A stretch of 64,000 nt of DNA. Origin: Dyadobacter sp. 3J3. Lineage in GTDB: Bacteria; Bacteroidota; Bacteroidia; Cytophagales; Spirosomataceae. The translations under genes and the position numbers were made by a program. Every line of letters starts with the position of its first letter. Position 1 is the first letter of the stretch. The notes below the pieces were generated by a model. It was not told the origin of the DNA. It saw only the letters and a program-made list of their open reading frames with translations, and did not search any database. Location of the stretch: contig NZ_VTOL01000010.1 of NCBI RefSeq assembly GCF_009801115.1, positions 221,060 to 285,059 on the forward strand, in the 5' to 3' direction. This document shows positions 43,980 to 53,640 of this stretch, piece after piece.

Positions 43980-46331
43980 ATGTTCAAAAATTACTTCAAA
44001 ATCGCGATCCGCAGTTTATTGAAAAATAAGCTTTTCTCGTTTATCAATATTTTTGGCCTGGCACTGGGTATGTCTTGCAGTATGCTGATATGGCTTTGGG
44101 TTAGGGACGAAATTTCCTACAATAATTTCTATCCTGATCTCGAACAAATCTATCTAGTCAGGTCTGGCTCTGACTGGAAAGGCGACAAAATTGTTGGCGA
44201 AGCAACACCAGGTCCCTGGTCAGAAGCTATTGAAAAAGAAGTACCGGAAGTTGCAGCACTTACCAAAATAACCTGGAACAGGGAACTGCTGATAAAAGTT
44301 GGAGAAAATTCCACCAAGGAAAATGGCCTTTATGCGACCACAGATTTCTTCAAAGTATTTCAAACTCCCTTTTTAGAAGGTAACGCAAAATCTGCGATTG
44401 AGCAGCCTAATTCTATTGCTATTTCGAGGAAACTCGCAGAAAAATATTTTGGTGGCTCTAACGCTGTCGGAAAAACGTTAAAACTGGATAATGCAAAGGA
44501 TTTCACGGTAAGTGCAGTTTTTGAAAATATACCAAAAAATGCCTCAGTTCAGCTCGACTGGATCATCAATTTTAAGGTTCAGGAACAGGACTGGATGAAA
44601 ACCTGGGGGAATTATAGTTTTAAAACCTTTGTTCGCCTCAACCCGCAGGCCAACCCTGCACACGCAGATGCAATCATCAAAAAGGTCATTAAGAAAAATT
44701 CGCCTCCACAATTTGTAAGTTTCCCGATGCTTCAAGCTTTAATGGACCTATACCTTTATGGCGAATATGAAAAAAAGAAACCTGCCGGTGGCCGCATAGA
44801 ATATGTTCGGGTGTTTTCTATCGTCGCCATTTTTATTTTGCTGATCGCCTGTGTCAATTTTATGAATTTGTCTACTGCGCGTTCTGTCAAAAGGGCAAAA
44901 GAAGTGGGCGTCAGGAAAGTTGTGGGCGCAGAAAGAAAATTTTTAGTGATGCAATTTTTGGGAGAATCGCTGATCGTAAGTGCACTGGCAGCACTTTTGG
45001 CTATGGTTTTCGTAATCGGCTTATTACCTGCATTTAATGAAGTGGTTCAAAAACAGATTAGTCTTAAAGCACTGGATCCGGTTTTATGGCTTTCAATTAT
45101 TTCTCTTGTGTTGATTACCGGAATGGTTGCCGGTAGTTATCCAGCCTTATATCTTTCTTCATTACAGCCAATTCGAATTCTGAAAGGAAGACTGACCTTT
45201 ACCAACAAAGGTGCATTTCTCAGAAAAGGATTGGTAGTTTTCCAGTTTGGACTGTCCATATTCCTGATCATTGGCATGTTGGTCATTGGCCGCCAGATGA
45301 ACTATATTCAAACAAAGCGCCTGGGACTCAATAAGGAAAATGTACTTTACATTTCTCTTGAAGGCAATTTGTACAACAAGCTCGAAGTTTTTCGTCAGGA
45401 AATTCTTAATTCTCCATTCATTGCGTCAGCAACCACAACGGGTTCTATGCCAACCAATATTCAGGGAAGTTCCGGAGATCTGGATTGGGACGGTCGTGAT
45501 AAGGACTTGGTCAATACCGTGAGCGCGACTTTTGTCGGATACGATTTTGCCAAAACCATGAATATTGAAATGCTTGATGGCCGGGATTTCTCCAAAGATT
45601 TTGCTGCGGATACCGCCAATTATATTGTCAACGAAGCGGCTGTTAAAATGATGAAAATGAAGGATCCTGTTGGGAAACAAGTTAAATTCTGGATGGGAAG
45701 AGGAACCATTGTTGGCGTAATGAAAGATTTCCATTTAAGTACCTTTCATCAGGCTATACAGCCTTTAATTTTAGTCAATTATAAGGGGCTGAATACGGAA
45801 TTTATGATGATTAAAACTAAACCTGGAAAAACAAAAGAGGCGATAGCTTATATTGAAAAAACAACCCGATCATTTAATCCTGATTACCCTTTTTCTTATC
45901 ATTTCCTCGACGAGGACTATGAAAAAATGTATCGTTCAGAAATGATCGTCAACACGCTGATCAAATATTTCGGAATATTGGCCATTGTTATTTCCTGTCT
46001 GGGATTGTTGGGACTCGCTGCATTTACGGCTGAACAGCGTACTAAGGAAATTGGAATAAGAAAAGTAATGGGCGCCAATGTTGCAAGCGTAATTGCTTTA
46101 CTTTCAAAAGATTTCATGAAACTGATACTGGTTTCTATTTTAATTGCTTCGCCGCTTGCCTGGTATGCAATGGACAAATGGTTGCAGGATTTTGCCTATC
46201 ATATCGATTTATCCTGGGGCATATTTATGCTTGCGGGTTGCATTGCAGTTTGTGTAGCCATGTTCACAGTGAGTTTTCAAAGTGTAAAAGCGGCTTTGAT
46301 GAATCCGGTTAAGTCGCTGAAATCGGAATAA
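43980..46331 (+). CDS. FtsX/MacB-type ABC transporter permease
   Basis: 783 residues from the ATG at 43980. The in-frame TTG at 43935 adds residues that do not fit the family's start, which here is MFKNYFKIAIRSLLKNKLFSF. The layout is helix, MacB-like periplasmic domain, helices near 280 (VFSIVAIFILLIACVNFMNL), second periplasmic domain, and a final FtsX block ending MNPVKSLKSE, the same C-terminal sequence as the permease at 35461. It lacks the PadR-type prefix domain. No ATPase gene is adjacent. Export or envelope-lipid work is the usual role of the family; the substrate is unknown. A 24-bp inverted repeat follows the stop. Confidence 0.9.
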   Translation: MFKNYFKIAIRSLLKNKLFSFINIFGLALGMSCSMLIWLWVRDEISYNNFYPDLEQIYLVRSGSDWKGDKIVGEATPGPWSEAIEKEVPEVAALTKITWNRELLIKVGENSTKENGLYATTDFFKVFQTPFLEGNAKSAIEQPNSIAISRKLAEKYFGGSNAVGKTLKLDNAKDFTVSAVFENIPKNASVQLDWIINFKVQEQDWMKTWGNYSFKTFVRLNPQANPAHADAIIKKVIKKNSPPQFVSFPMLQALMDLYLYGEYEKKKPAGGRIEYVRVFSIVAIFILLIACVNFMNLSTARSVKRAKEVGVRKVVGAERKFLVMQFLGESLIVSALAALLAMVFVIGLLPAFNEVVQKQISLKALDPVLWLSIISLVLITGMVAGSYPALYLSSLQPIRILKGRLTFTNKGAFLRKGLVVFQFGLSIFLIIGMLVIGRQMNYIQTKRLGLNKENVLYISLEGNLYNKLEVFRQEILNSPFIASATTTGSMPTNIQGSSGDLDWDGRDKDLVNTVSATFVGYDFAKTMNIEMLDGRDFSKDFAADTANYIVNEAAVKMMKMKDPVGKQVKFWMGRGTIVGVMKDFHLSTFHQAIQPLILVNYKGLNTEFMMIKTKPGKTKEAIAYIEKTTRSFNPDYPFSYHFLDEDYEKMYRSEMIVNTLIKYFGILAIVISCLGLLGLAAFTAEQRTKEIGIRKVMGANVASVIALLSKDFMKLILVSILIASPLAWYAMDKWLQDFAYHIDLSWGIFMLAGCIAVCVAMFTVSFQSVKAALMNPVKSLKSE

Positions 46332-46347
46332 GTCCTGTACTTTTTTT

Positions 46348-46407
46348 AGCCACGGATACACGAATGTTCACCAATAAATATTTGTGAACATTCGTGTATC
46401 CGTGGCT
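46348..46407. repeat. 24-bp perfect inverted repeat (dispersed-repeat-like, possible terminator)
   Basis: Left arm 46348-46371 (AGCCACGGATACACG...) and right arm 46384-46407 (...GTATCCGTGGCT) pair perfectly over 24 bp with a 12-base loop. The left arm follows TTTTTTT and the right arm is followed by TTTT. The wording ATTCGTGTATCCGTGGC recurs as an intergenic repeat in Bacteroidota genomes as I recall. It can also terminate transcription after the permease gene. Confidence 0.8.
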
Positions 46408-46507
46408 TTTTATTATTTCATAATGACAAATCCACTTAAAAATTATGTCAAGTTTACTGCTTATCAAATTTGATTAAATAGCTTTACATAAAAACATAGT
46501 CTTGCCA

Positions 46508-47821
46508 ATGGGATCGATAGAAAAGGCGATGCAGCTTAAAGAGCAACTGGATTCTTTAAGACCAATCAGCTTAGCACAGGAGTTAAAAATAATGCAAAAA
46601 TTTCGGTTGGACTGGAATTACCATTCAAATAACCTGGAAGGTAATTCGCTAACCTATGGAGAAACCAAAGCATTGATTCTTTTTGGTCTGACTGCGCAGG
46701 GAAAACCTTTGAAAGATCACATTGAAATAGAAGGACATAATGAAGCGATCGAATGGATTCTCGATATTATAAAAGGAGAATATCCAATCACCGAATCGTT
46801 CATCCGGGAAATACATTCTCTACTATTAAAGGAATCCTACACGGTTAATGCGATTACAGCAGAAGGTTTGCCTACAACCAAACGTGTCGAAATTGGGAAA
46901 TATAAAAGTCAGCCCAATCATGTTTTAACAAGTACAGGCGAAATTTTTCGTTTCGCCACACCGGAAGAAACGCCTGCCATGATGGGCGAATTGATAGACT
47001 GGTACCGCGGAAAAATTGTCAGTGCCGACAAAAATCCCATTCTTATTGCAGCAGAATTCCATTATCGCTTTATCCGCATTCACCCTTTTGACGATGGAAA
47101 TGGAAGAACAGCCAGAATTCTAATGAATTTTATACTGATGCAATTTCAGTTCCCGCCCGTCATCATTAAAACAGAAGAAAAGAATAAATACTTTTTTGCT
47201 CTAAGACAAGCAGATAGTGGTTTGATTGAAGCCTTTGTCAATTACATAGCAGACAATCTTGTCAACTCTCTTGAAATAATGATCCGGGGAGCGAAAGGTG
47301 AAAGTATTGAGGAGTCAGATGATTTGGATAAAGAATTGGCGATTTTGGAAATGCGGTTGAATAGAGGAGATCAGGAAGTAGAGAAGACGGTTCAGTTAAT
47401 TCATGAGTTATTTGATAAATCAGTAATACCATTGATTCATCAATTTTTGGAGGGAACAGAGAAATTCAATAAGTTTTATATTCAAAATTCAGTTTTCGTT
47501 GGGACAGATACTGTTGGCTACACTGACAAAATAAAAGGCATAGCGGAAATTCAGCAAAGAATAAATATAAATACGACATCTTTTAGAGTAGCGAATAATT
47601 ACGGAGTATTCAAACACTCTGTGGTTGGAAATTTTGATTTTCAATCCAATATACAAGTATTACTAAATGACAAAACTTATATCGTTCGAAACGAAAGACT
47701 GGCTATTCGAATTGAAAAAAGTTACAACACCCAACTAACCGAAGAAGAAATCAACTTAATCGTCAACGAAGAATTAAAACGTCACAAAGACTTTATAGAA
47801 CAAAAAATGAAGAATGCATAA
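46508..47821 (+). CDS. Fic family protein (class II, N-terminal inhibitory helix)
   Basis: 437 residues from the ATG at 46508 (an in-frame TTG at 46502 is less likely). The Fic core motif HPFDDGNGRTAR begins at His192, with all catalytic residues intact. The inhibitory motif (S/T)xxxE(G/N) is present near the N-terminus as SNNLEG (Ser40 to Gly45), which places the protein in the class II self-inhibited group. Fic proteins usually transfer AMP to protein hydroxyls. No antitoxin gene is adjacent, consistent with class II self-inhibition. The target is unknown. It converges on the desaturase gene across a strong hairpin that overlaps its stop. Confidence 0.93.
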   Translation: MGSIEKAMQLKEQLDSLRPISLAQELKIMQKFRLDWNYHSNNLEGNSLTYGETKALILFGLTAQGKPLKDHIEIEGHNEAIEWILDIIKGEYPITESFIREIHSLLLKESYTVNAITAEGLPTTKRVEIGKYKSQPNHVLTSTGEIFRFATPEETPAMMGELIDWYRGKIVSADKNPILIAAEFHYRFIRIHPFDDGNGRTARILMNFILMQFQFPPVIIKTEEKNKYFFALRQADSGLIEAFVNYIADNLVNSLEIMIRGAKGESIEESDDLDKELAILEMRLNRGDQEVEKTVQLIHELFDKSVIPLIHQFLEGTEKFNKFYIQNSVFVGTDTVGYTDKIKGIAEIQQRININTTSFRVANNYGVFKHSVVGNFDFQSNIQVLLNDKTYIVRNERLAIRIEKSYNTQLTEEEINLIVNEELKRHKDFIEQKMKNA

Positions 47822-47836
47822 CCGCATTCTTCATTT
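47805..47836. terminator. Hairpin overlapping the Fic stop codon
   Basis: AAATGAAGAATGC (47805-47817) pairs perfectly with GCATTCTTCATTT (47824-47836), loop ATAACC. It covers the last codons of the Fic gene and lies between it and the convergent desaturase gene. Confidence 0.75.
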
Positions 47837-47863
47837 ATATATTTTGTTATTTTAAAACAATTT

Positions 47864-48931
47864 CTATTCTACTTCAACTTTCTCCTCAACCATTACAACC
47901 GAATTTTTCTTAGCGAGATAAGGTAAGTGATACTGCTGTTCAAATTGCTTTTTCGAGTCTGTATAAGAACTTACCGCTCCTACCATATTCATGAATTTGA
48001 TATAATAAAATGCCATGTCAATCTGGTGCGATTTAAAACCGCTTCTGGCGCTTTTTGGGTAAAGATGGTGATTGTTGTGCCATTCACCTGCAACAAAACC
48101 TGGCCATAACTGATTGATTGACTTATCATTATTATTATAATCTACACCTTCCTGCTGCTTATCTTCACCCTTGGCGTGACCTTCATAATTGAAAGTACGA
48201 ACGCCAACCGCCCAAAAACCGGCTGCACCAAAAAGCGTACAAGCCAGCGCATGTCCGCCTAAAAGATAAAAAGCAGTATACCAAAATGCCCAGTTGAGCA
48301 CCCATGAAAGAGTAGCCCGGGCCGGATTTACATAAGAACCCCATTTCAAATATTGGGCGTAGGTATTGGCAGTTACACCTGTATGTTTCATCAATGATTT
48401 TACGCGGTTATAATCTGCTTCACTTAAATCTTTCGCAATGGGCTGGTGATTTACATCGGCTAAAAAACAGTATAAAAAACCTGCTTGTGCATTGTAAGGA
48501 TCGCCAGGCTGATCTGATTTCGCGTGGTGAACATGATGAGAAACTACGTAAATTTCTTCTGGTATTACGTTGATTGTCAAGTTCTGTGTAAAAAACCGCC
48601 AAAAGTTATTCTTAAACTTGTAGGCGCCATGCGTACAATATCTGTGATGCCAGATTGTACCATGCGTTCCCATGATGATCATGCTGTACAAAAAAGCAGC
48701 GGCCAACATTGCAAAGCTGAAAAACTTAAAGACAAACAGAAAAAAGAAAGGAATCAGACATAAAACTTTAAGCCAGCTAAAAAACGGCAGCCAGTTTTTT
48801 ACATCTCCGAAAACATTGAGTCTTGCAAAAAATTCTTTAAAAATCTGACTTGCATCGGGTTTAATTAAATTGCCTTCATCATCCTTCCAGCCATAAGAGG
48901 GGGTTTGTAATACGTAATCCAAAAATGCCAT
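47864..48931 (-). CDS. Acyl-CoA / acyl-lipid fatty acid desaturase
   Basis: A 355-residue membrane desaturase with the three histidine boxes of the stearoyl-CoA (delta-9) family: HRYCTH near residue 97, HHVHH near 130 and HNNHH near 295. Four hydrophobic segments surround them (WLKVLCLIPFFFLFVFKFF and others). It puts a double bond into fatty acyl chains, using iron and electron transfer, and sets membrane fluidity. It is 355 residues long, as is usual. The gene stands alone, followed by the Fic terminator hairpin on its far side, with no obvious electron-donor gene beside it. Confidence 0.95.
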   Translation of the reverse strand: MAFLDYVLQTPSYGWKDDEGNLIKPDASQIFKEFFARLNVFGDVKNWLPFFSWLKVLCLIPFFFLFVFKFFSFAMLAAAFLYSMIIMGTHGTIWHHRYCTHGAYKFKNNFWRFFTQNLTINVIPEEIYVVSHHVHHAKSDQPGDPYNAQAGFLYCFLADVNHQPIAKDLSEADYNRVKSLMKHTGVTANTYAQYLKWGSYVNPARATLSWVLNWAFWYTAFYLLGGHALACTLFGAAGFWAVGVRTFNYEGHAKGEDKQQEGVDYNNNDKSINQLWPGFVAGEWHNNHHLYPKSARSGFKSHQIDMAFYYIKFMNMVGAVSSYTDSKKQFEQQYHLPYLAKKNSVVMVEEKVEVE

Positions 48932-49358
48932 TGAGTATTATATTTAAAATTATTATGAGTCTCTTGTTTGCTGAAAGTCTAGAAATATTACAGAAAATTG
49001 GTCACTTGGTGTAAATCATATTTTCGAAACGGATTATTTCAACATAATTATTTGCGGATCCCTAGCTTCATCAAATTCTTCGACAAAACTTTATTCCTGA
49101 GTATCCGTTACTGCTTCACACCTACAAGTTGTACAATTCAAAGTTGTTATACTAACCAAACTCGAATAAAAGATTTTTATTGCTTATTCTACTCTTAATT
49201 AGTCAGAAGTTGAAAGATATACTTTTACTTTCTGTTTTTCGCCCGTGATTTTAAATTTCTCAAATTAACAAGGAATTATTCTTTCTATAACATTAAAGTT
49301 TGATAATATAAGCAGTAACTTTTTGTGTACCTGACATTCATTAAAGTAGTACAAAAAC

Positions 49359-49392
49359 AATAATCCTGCGACTAGAAAACCGCAGGATTATT
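49359..49392. terminator. Terminator-like hairpin
   Basis: AATAATCCTGCG pairs with CGCAGGATTATT (ends at 49392) over 12 bp, loop ACTAGAAAAC, followed by TTTG and preceded by AAAAAC. It is symmetrical, so it could work in either direction, but no gene ends immediately before it. Confidence 0.55.
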
Positions 49393-49502
49393 ATTTTGTG
49401 ACAGGGAAATGGATAACTATATTTCTTTAAAATAAAAAACTTCTGCGTCCAAGACACCCTCACCAAGATTAAAGCGAAAACAATTGCGTGTGCGATTAAT
49501 TT

Positions 49503-49580
49503 TTGGAAGAACTGGATATCATTGAAAATGAAATTTCTAAAACGCTAATGAGGCTATTTAAAGACAAAGCAGCTCAGTAA
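49503..49580 (+). pseudogene. Possible gene-end remnant (25 codons)
   Basis: An open frame reading EELDIIENEISKTLMRLFKDKAAQ, helical and charged like a real C-terminus, ending in TAA and directly after an in-frame TAA. There is no start codon context. It may be the tail of a lost gene or chance. Confidence 0.2.
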
Positions 49581-49710
49581 AACTTTCTGAGCCATAGGAA
49601 TCCAAACCCTTTAATAAGAAAAAATAAATAATCTAACTACTAAAAATCTATCCAGTCTATCACAGCGTAAGTTATTCTAAAAGGTACATTATTAACGAAA
49701 ACGATTGGGA

Positions 49711-50058
49711 ATGACAAACGAGGAATATTTTAGTCTATTATCAGAAGCAATGAAAAAGAAAAAAGTAATACGCTACGAAAATAGCAGCAGCAGAGACGAT
49801 TACTACACCTATGCCATTAGAGAAACATCGGAAGGATATGTCTTCTTTTGCTTAATGGAAACCTTTTTTAAAGCAGGAGATAATAAAGAAGGCTGGAAAA
49901 CAGGTTCGCTTTCGTCTTATCACGAGTTTAAGGTCATCAGAGGTGCTACACTTTCATCATTAATTCTGACAAACGAAATTTTCATACCAAGAAACAATTA
50001 TAAGGAAAAACTTCCCTTATTAGCTCAACAAGAATCGACCTGGTTTACAGTAGACTAA
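49711..50058 (+). CDS. Hypothetical protein (about 115 residues)
   Basis: 115 residues from the ATG at 49711 (the longer TTG-started frame at 49705 is less likely). The sequence is soluble and mixed alpha/beta, with no recognised domain and no signal peptide. Features are a Lys-rich N-terminus (EAMKKKKVIRYENSSSRDDYY) and several aromatic residues. It lies alone between a decayed region and the convergent histidine kinase gene, so context gives no hint. The composition is normal for a real gene. I would not assign a function. Confidence 0.6.
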   Translation: MTNEEYFSLLSEAMKKKKVIRYENSSSRDDYYTYAIRETSEGYVFFCLMETFFKAGDNKEGWKTGSLSSYHEFKVIRGATLSSLILTNEIFIPRNNYKEKLPLLAQQESTWFTVD

Positions 50059-50114
50059 AACAATAACTTAAAATAAATACAAGAAAGGGTTTTCGAAATT
50101 CGGCACCTTTTTTT

Positions 50115-51356
50115 TTAGTTTTGCGGCAGTTCTACCCGAAAAACAGCTCCCTCTCCCGGATCCGATGTGATACTCAGATTTCCTTTAAGACTCTCGATAA
50201 GGTGTTTTACCAAAGCCAGTCCAAAGCCATATCCGTGCTCTCCATCAGTACCGTCCGTTGTGCCCGATGTACCTTGCAAAATCGAATTAATTCCATTTTG
50301 GTTAAGTCCTATGCCGCTATCTTTTACTTTGATAATCAGAATTTTAGATAAATCATTGATTACCAGATCCAGGTTCACCGTTACATCTCCGCCAATCGGT
50401 GTGAACTTCATTGAATTGGAGATAAGATTTCCGGCGATTTGCAGCAACTTATTTTTTGAAAATGGAACTGATTCTGTTTCCAAAGTAGTAATGACCTGGA
50501 AACGAATATCCTTATTGATGGCCTGCGGTTTATAAAGTTTTTCCAGCTTATCCTTGAATATTAATAAATTGAAATCATTCGGGGAAGGTGAAGTACCGGC
50601 CAGTTTTTTTTGCGGCTTGTGTGCATTTAAAATTTCCTCTGCAAGATCCAAAATCGAGTTTCCGCTTTTGTGGATAAGATTTATAAATTCCAACACCTCT
50701 TCCATCTGGTTATCTTCCCCCTGATCACGAATGATCGAGGCAAGTCCAATAATCCCACCCAGCGGCCCTCGGATATCATGCGCCACTTTTTGCTGGGTAT
50801 GGTGCGCTTCAATAAGTTTGGATTTCAAACCTTCCAGAACCTTCTGTGTTTTTAACCTGCTAACGATCTCATCAGCAATGATTTTCAACAGTTCTATTTT
50901 TTCAGGATCTAATACTCTTTTTTGTTGATCAAGCACACACAAAACCCCGATATTCAGTCCGTCAGAAACTTTTAAAGGAATGCCGTAATAATAACTGACA
51001 TTTGGCTCACCCGTTACATAAAATTTATCCTTAAAACGATTATCCCCTTTCAGATCAATTACTTCAAAATGATCATCCGTCATAATCGTATATTGACAAA
51101 CCGAATCCTGCCTCAGCATCTGATCCAAATCAAGTCCATAATTAGAAATGGTCCATTGCGTTAGCGAATCAATCATATTCACCAAAGAAATACTAGTTCC
51201 GGCAACTTTGGCTGCAAGTTTTGCAAGATCCTTAAATTGAGAATGCTGATCGGAAAAATCTAAATCCAGTTCGGATAGACTCATTATCCTCTCCATTTCA
51301 TTTCCAGGAATTGGAGGATTCGCATTTGATAATTTTTCGTTAACGTTGAGTTCCAT
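50115..51356 (-). CDS. GAF-domain sensor histidine kinase
   Basis: A 413-residue cytoplasmic kinase. About residues 20-175 form a GAF domain very like the first domain of the hybrid kinase at 30714 (compare ISLVNMIDSLTQWTISNYGL). Then a HisKA dimerisation helix with phospho-acceptor His193 in VAHDIRGPLGGIIG, and a HATPase_c domain (about 290-410) with KDSGIGL and GYGFGLALVK. There is no receiver or HPt, so it needs a separate response regulator, and none adjoins it. The signal sensed by the GAF domain is unknown. Probably single-transcribed, with a 269-base AT-rich leader. Confidence 0.93.
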   Translation of the reverse strand: MELNVNEKLSNANPPIPGNEMERIMSLSELDLDFSDQHSQFKDLAKLAAKVAGTSISLVNMIDSLTQWTISNYGLDLDQMLRQDSVCQYTIMTDDHFEVIDLKGDNRFKDKFYVTGEPNVSYYYGIPLKVSDGLNIGVLCVLDQQKRVLDPEKIELLKIIADEIVSRLKTQKVLEGLKSKLIEAHHTQQKVAHDIRGPLGGIIGLASIIRDQGEDNQMEEVLEFINLIHKSGNSILDLAEEILNAHKPQKKLAGTSPSPNDFNLLIFKDKLEKLYKPQAINKDIRFQVITTLETESVPFSKNKLLQIAGNLISNSMKFTPIGGDVTVNLDLVINDLSKILIIKVKDSGIGLNQNGINSILQGTSGTTDGTDGEHGYGFGLALVKHLIESLKGNLSITSDPGEGAVFRVELPQN

Positions 51357-51625
51357 CGATTTTTTTTACTGAAATTCAATAATCAGGGACTAATTAATAC
51401 CTAAATCTGGTTAATCACAAACAATTTGAGGCAATTTTTTGTAAAAAGAATGCAGTTAAAAAAATCTAGGTTTCACTACCCTCTTAGTTAGAACTTTAAC
51501 CAGATTACTTTCTCTTTTTATTCTTTAAATGCAATTTTATTTTTATTGAAATTACTTCACTAAAACCGACACGCATGCATAATCCTAAGTTTCAGAACTG
51601 CTAAATTTTTATATGTATTATACTT

Positions 51626-52393
51626 TTAAATAATATAGTTAGTAACAAAAGTATCCAAACTATCCAGATTCCTGATTGCGTCACCGGCTGTATTATTGAA
51701 ATAACAATACACATTTTTCCCCTCATTTTTCCACTTATTAATAATTTCAGCATAGTCATGAAGCAGATCGTCTTCGTAATGACCTCTATAATCGCCATCT
51801 GGGCCGTGGAAACGCAGGTACTTGAAATTCTCAGAAATTGGACTTAGAGGTGTTGCAGACTTTGGTTTGTCATGTATTACAACGGATGCGCCATATGCAT
51901 GCGCGAGTTCATAAACATCTTCATTATACCATGAAGAGTCCCTGAATTCAAGCGCTGTCTTCCATTCCTTCTCAGGATCAGCGGTTTGAATATGTGCTAA
52001 AAGTTTTTCCAAACCTGAAAACATATTGACTTTCAGACTTGGAGGAAACTGCACCAACAAACATGCTTTTTTATTTTTCACATGATTAATGGTTTCGATA
52101 AAACGAAAAACATGTTCCTGCTCAAAAGTAAGTCCCTTATTATGTGTTATTTCCCGCCACAACTTGAATGTAAATATAAAATTTTCGGGGACATTCTCAG
52201 CCCACTTTCTAACTGTGGATGCCATCGGGATTTTATAAAATGAACTGTTAATTTCAATACTACTGAACAAGGATGCATAATATTCCAGTTGACTTTTTTC
52301 CCTGAATTCGGCAGGATAATATTCTTTATTAGGCACTGGAAGAACCAAGCCAGTTGTTCCAGAATAAAATGCTCCTTTGCTGTTTCCGCTCAT
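51626..52393 (-). CDS. DUF72 domain-containing protein
   Basis: A 255-residue TIM-barrel-like protein of the DUF72 (YecE) family: the N-terminal FYSGTTGLVLPVPNKEYYP, then SSIEINSSFYKIPMASTVRKW, and the C-terminal YLRFHGPDGDYRGHYEDD, the most conserved stretch of the family. The family is widespread in bacteria. Its reaction is not established, although the fold resembles sugar isomerases. It lies 100 bases from the MarR-GNAT gene on the same strand, and the two might be cotranscribed. No signal peptide. Confidence 0.92.
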   Translation of the reverse strand: MSGNSKGAFYSGTTGLVLPVPNKEYYPAEFREKSQLEYYASLFSSIEINSSFYKIPMASTVRKWAENVPENFIFTFKLWREITHNKGLTFEQEHVFRFIETINHVKNKKACLLVQFPPSLKVNMFSGLEKLLAHIQTADPEKEWKTALEFRDSSWYNEDVYELAHAYGASVVIHDKPKSATPLSPISENFKYLRFHGPDGDYRGHYEDDLLHDYAEIINKWKNEGKNVYCYFNNTAGDAIRNLDSLDTFVTNYII

Positions 52394-52493
52394 ATGATTA
52401 AATCCGGTACTAATTTTTCAGTCTAAATCAAATTTTGTACCAACGGCAAATGTTCTTTTAAATGCTTTGGATTAACAACGGCCCCGGAATTTC

Positions 52494-53447
52494 TTATTTT
52501 ATGATTAATTCCATTTGAATATTACATCGTTCATAAGGCGTTATTCTGCCCGCAACTTTCTGGAATCCAAGTTTGTGATAGAGATTAATTGCGGGTTTAA
52601 GAATTGTGTTGCTTTCGAGATAAATCTTTTCTGCACCAAGTTCTTTTGCTTTTAAAATAATAGCTTTTCCTAAAAGCCAGCCCATACTTTTTCCTTGTAC
52701 TCTGGGAGAAACAGCCATTTTAGCAAGTTCAAAATCATAATCAGGATCCTCCATTTTGATTAAAGCGCATACCCCAAGAGGTTCGTCATTGTAAAGAGCG
52801 ACCAGAATTTTGCCGCCCTTTTTCAAAATATACCCTTCCGGGTTATCCAGCGCTTTGAAATCCGAGTCCTCCATTTTGAAATAAGCAGAAATCCATTCCT
52901 GATTTAAATTCCGGAAAGCTTTTTGGTATTCAGGACTATACTCAACAATTTGAACGTTACCACTCTCCCGCAATTTTTTCTGCTCCTGTACTCTTCTCAG
53001 AAGCGTTTTTTGTTCAAGTACAAATTCCCATTCTTCTATCGCTTTCCAGAGATCATTTCGCGTTTGTGCTGAAATTTCATCAATAGCGCTTGCTACATCA
53101 ATATATTGATCTTCAATCTGGTGCGTAACTTGAATACCTTTTTCTGATAAGCAAACCACATTTCTACGGCCGTCGGTTTCATCTTTTTTTTCAATTACAA
53201 AACCTTTTTTTGACATTTCACTAATAATCTTACTTACAGAAGGATGAGAATGTCCGATTTCCTTTGCAATGGCCGTGATCGTTTTTTCTTCCCCTTTTGA
53301 TAAAACATAAAATACCGGAAACCATTTTGGCTGCATATCAATGTCGTATAACTGGTAAACCTGCGCAGCATCTTCGGTTATTTTTTCAGTGAGCATTCTG
53401 AGTCTGCTGCCCAATGCCATCTTTCCAATTTGATTGAAAAATTTCAT
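52494..53447 (-). CDS. MarR-type HTH fused to a GNAT acetyltransferase
   Basis: A 317-residue two-domain protein. Residues 1-140 are a MarR-like winged helix (ITAIAKEIGHSHPSVSKIISEMSKKGFV and the wing KKDETDGRRNVVCLSEKG). About 155-317 is a GNAT N-acetyltransferase with the acetyl-CoA motif A pattern VSPRVQGKSMGWLLGKAII and a C-terminal LYHKLGFQKVAG. Such fusions are annotated as bifunctional regulator/acetyltransferases; whether both activities remain is not shown. Acceptor and operator are unknown. It diverges from the PQQ dehydrogenase, 193 bases away. Confidence 0.92.
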   Translation of the reverse strand: MKFFNQIGKMALGSRLRMLTEKITEDAAQVYQLYDIDMQPKWFPVFYVLSKGEEKTITAIAKEIGHSHPSVSKIISEMSKKGFVIEKKDETDGRRNVVCLSEKGIQVTHQIEDQYIDVASAIDEISAQTRNDLWKAIEEWEFVLEQKTLLRRVQEQKKLRESGNVQIVEYSPEYQKAFRNLNQEWISAYFKMEDSDFKALDNPEGYILKKGGKILVALYNDEPLGVCALIKMEDPDYDFELAKMAVSPRVQGKSMGWLLGKAIILKAKELGAEKIYLESNTILKPAINLYHKLGFQKVAGRITPYERCNIQMELIIK

Positions 53448-53640
53448 ATAAAATCAATTACGTAATCAATTACATAAATGTATGCATAATTATAATGACT
53501 GGTATTTTATTTTTTAATGTTATAATATCTCATTAATGATCTTTTAAATTTAGTATTGAAATTGAAAACTGTTAGTAATCACAACAACCTGATTATCATT
53601 AAGTTATGCTGACTATTTCAAATAAAAAAATTCACAATTA

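Larger units (their letters stand above)
48932..49710. other. Long gene-poor intergenic region
   Basis: 779 bases with no convincing gene. It contains a hairpin (49359-49392) and a 25-codon open remnant (49503-49580). AT-rich throughout. It may be the decayed place of a lost gene. A small open frame near 48998 is a chance frame with odd composition. Confidence 0.6.

Noticed and set aside
48998..49198. A 66-codon frame upstream of the desaturase
   Set aside because: The composition is odd and Cys/Phe/Tyr-rich, there is no ribosome-binding site, and it lies in an AT-rich leader.
50060..50125. Terminator between the 115-residue hypothetical gene and the GAF kinase
   Set aside because: AAAGG...CCTTT pairing is present with a long T-run, but the stem is short and imperfect.
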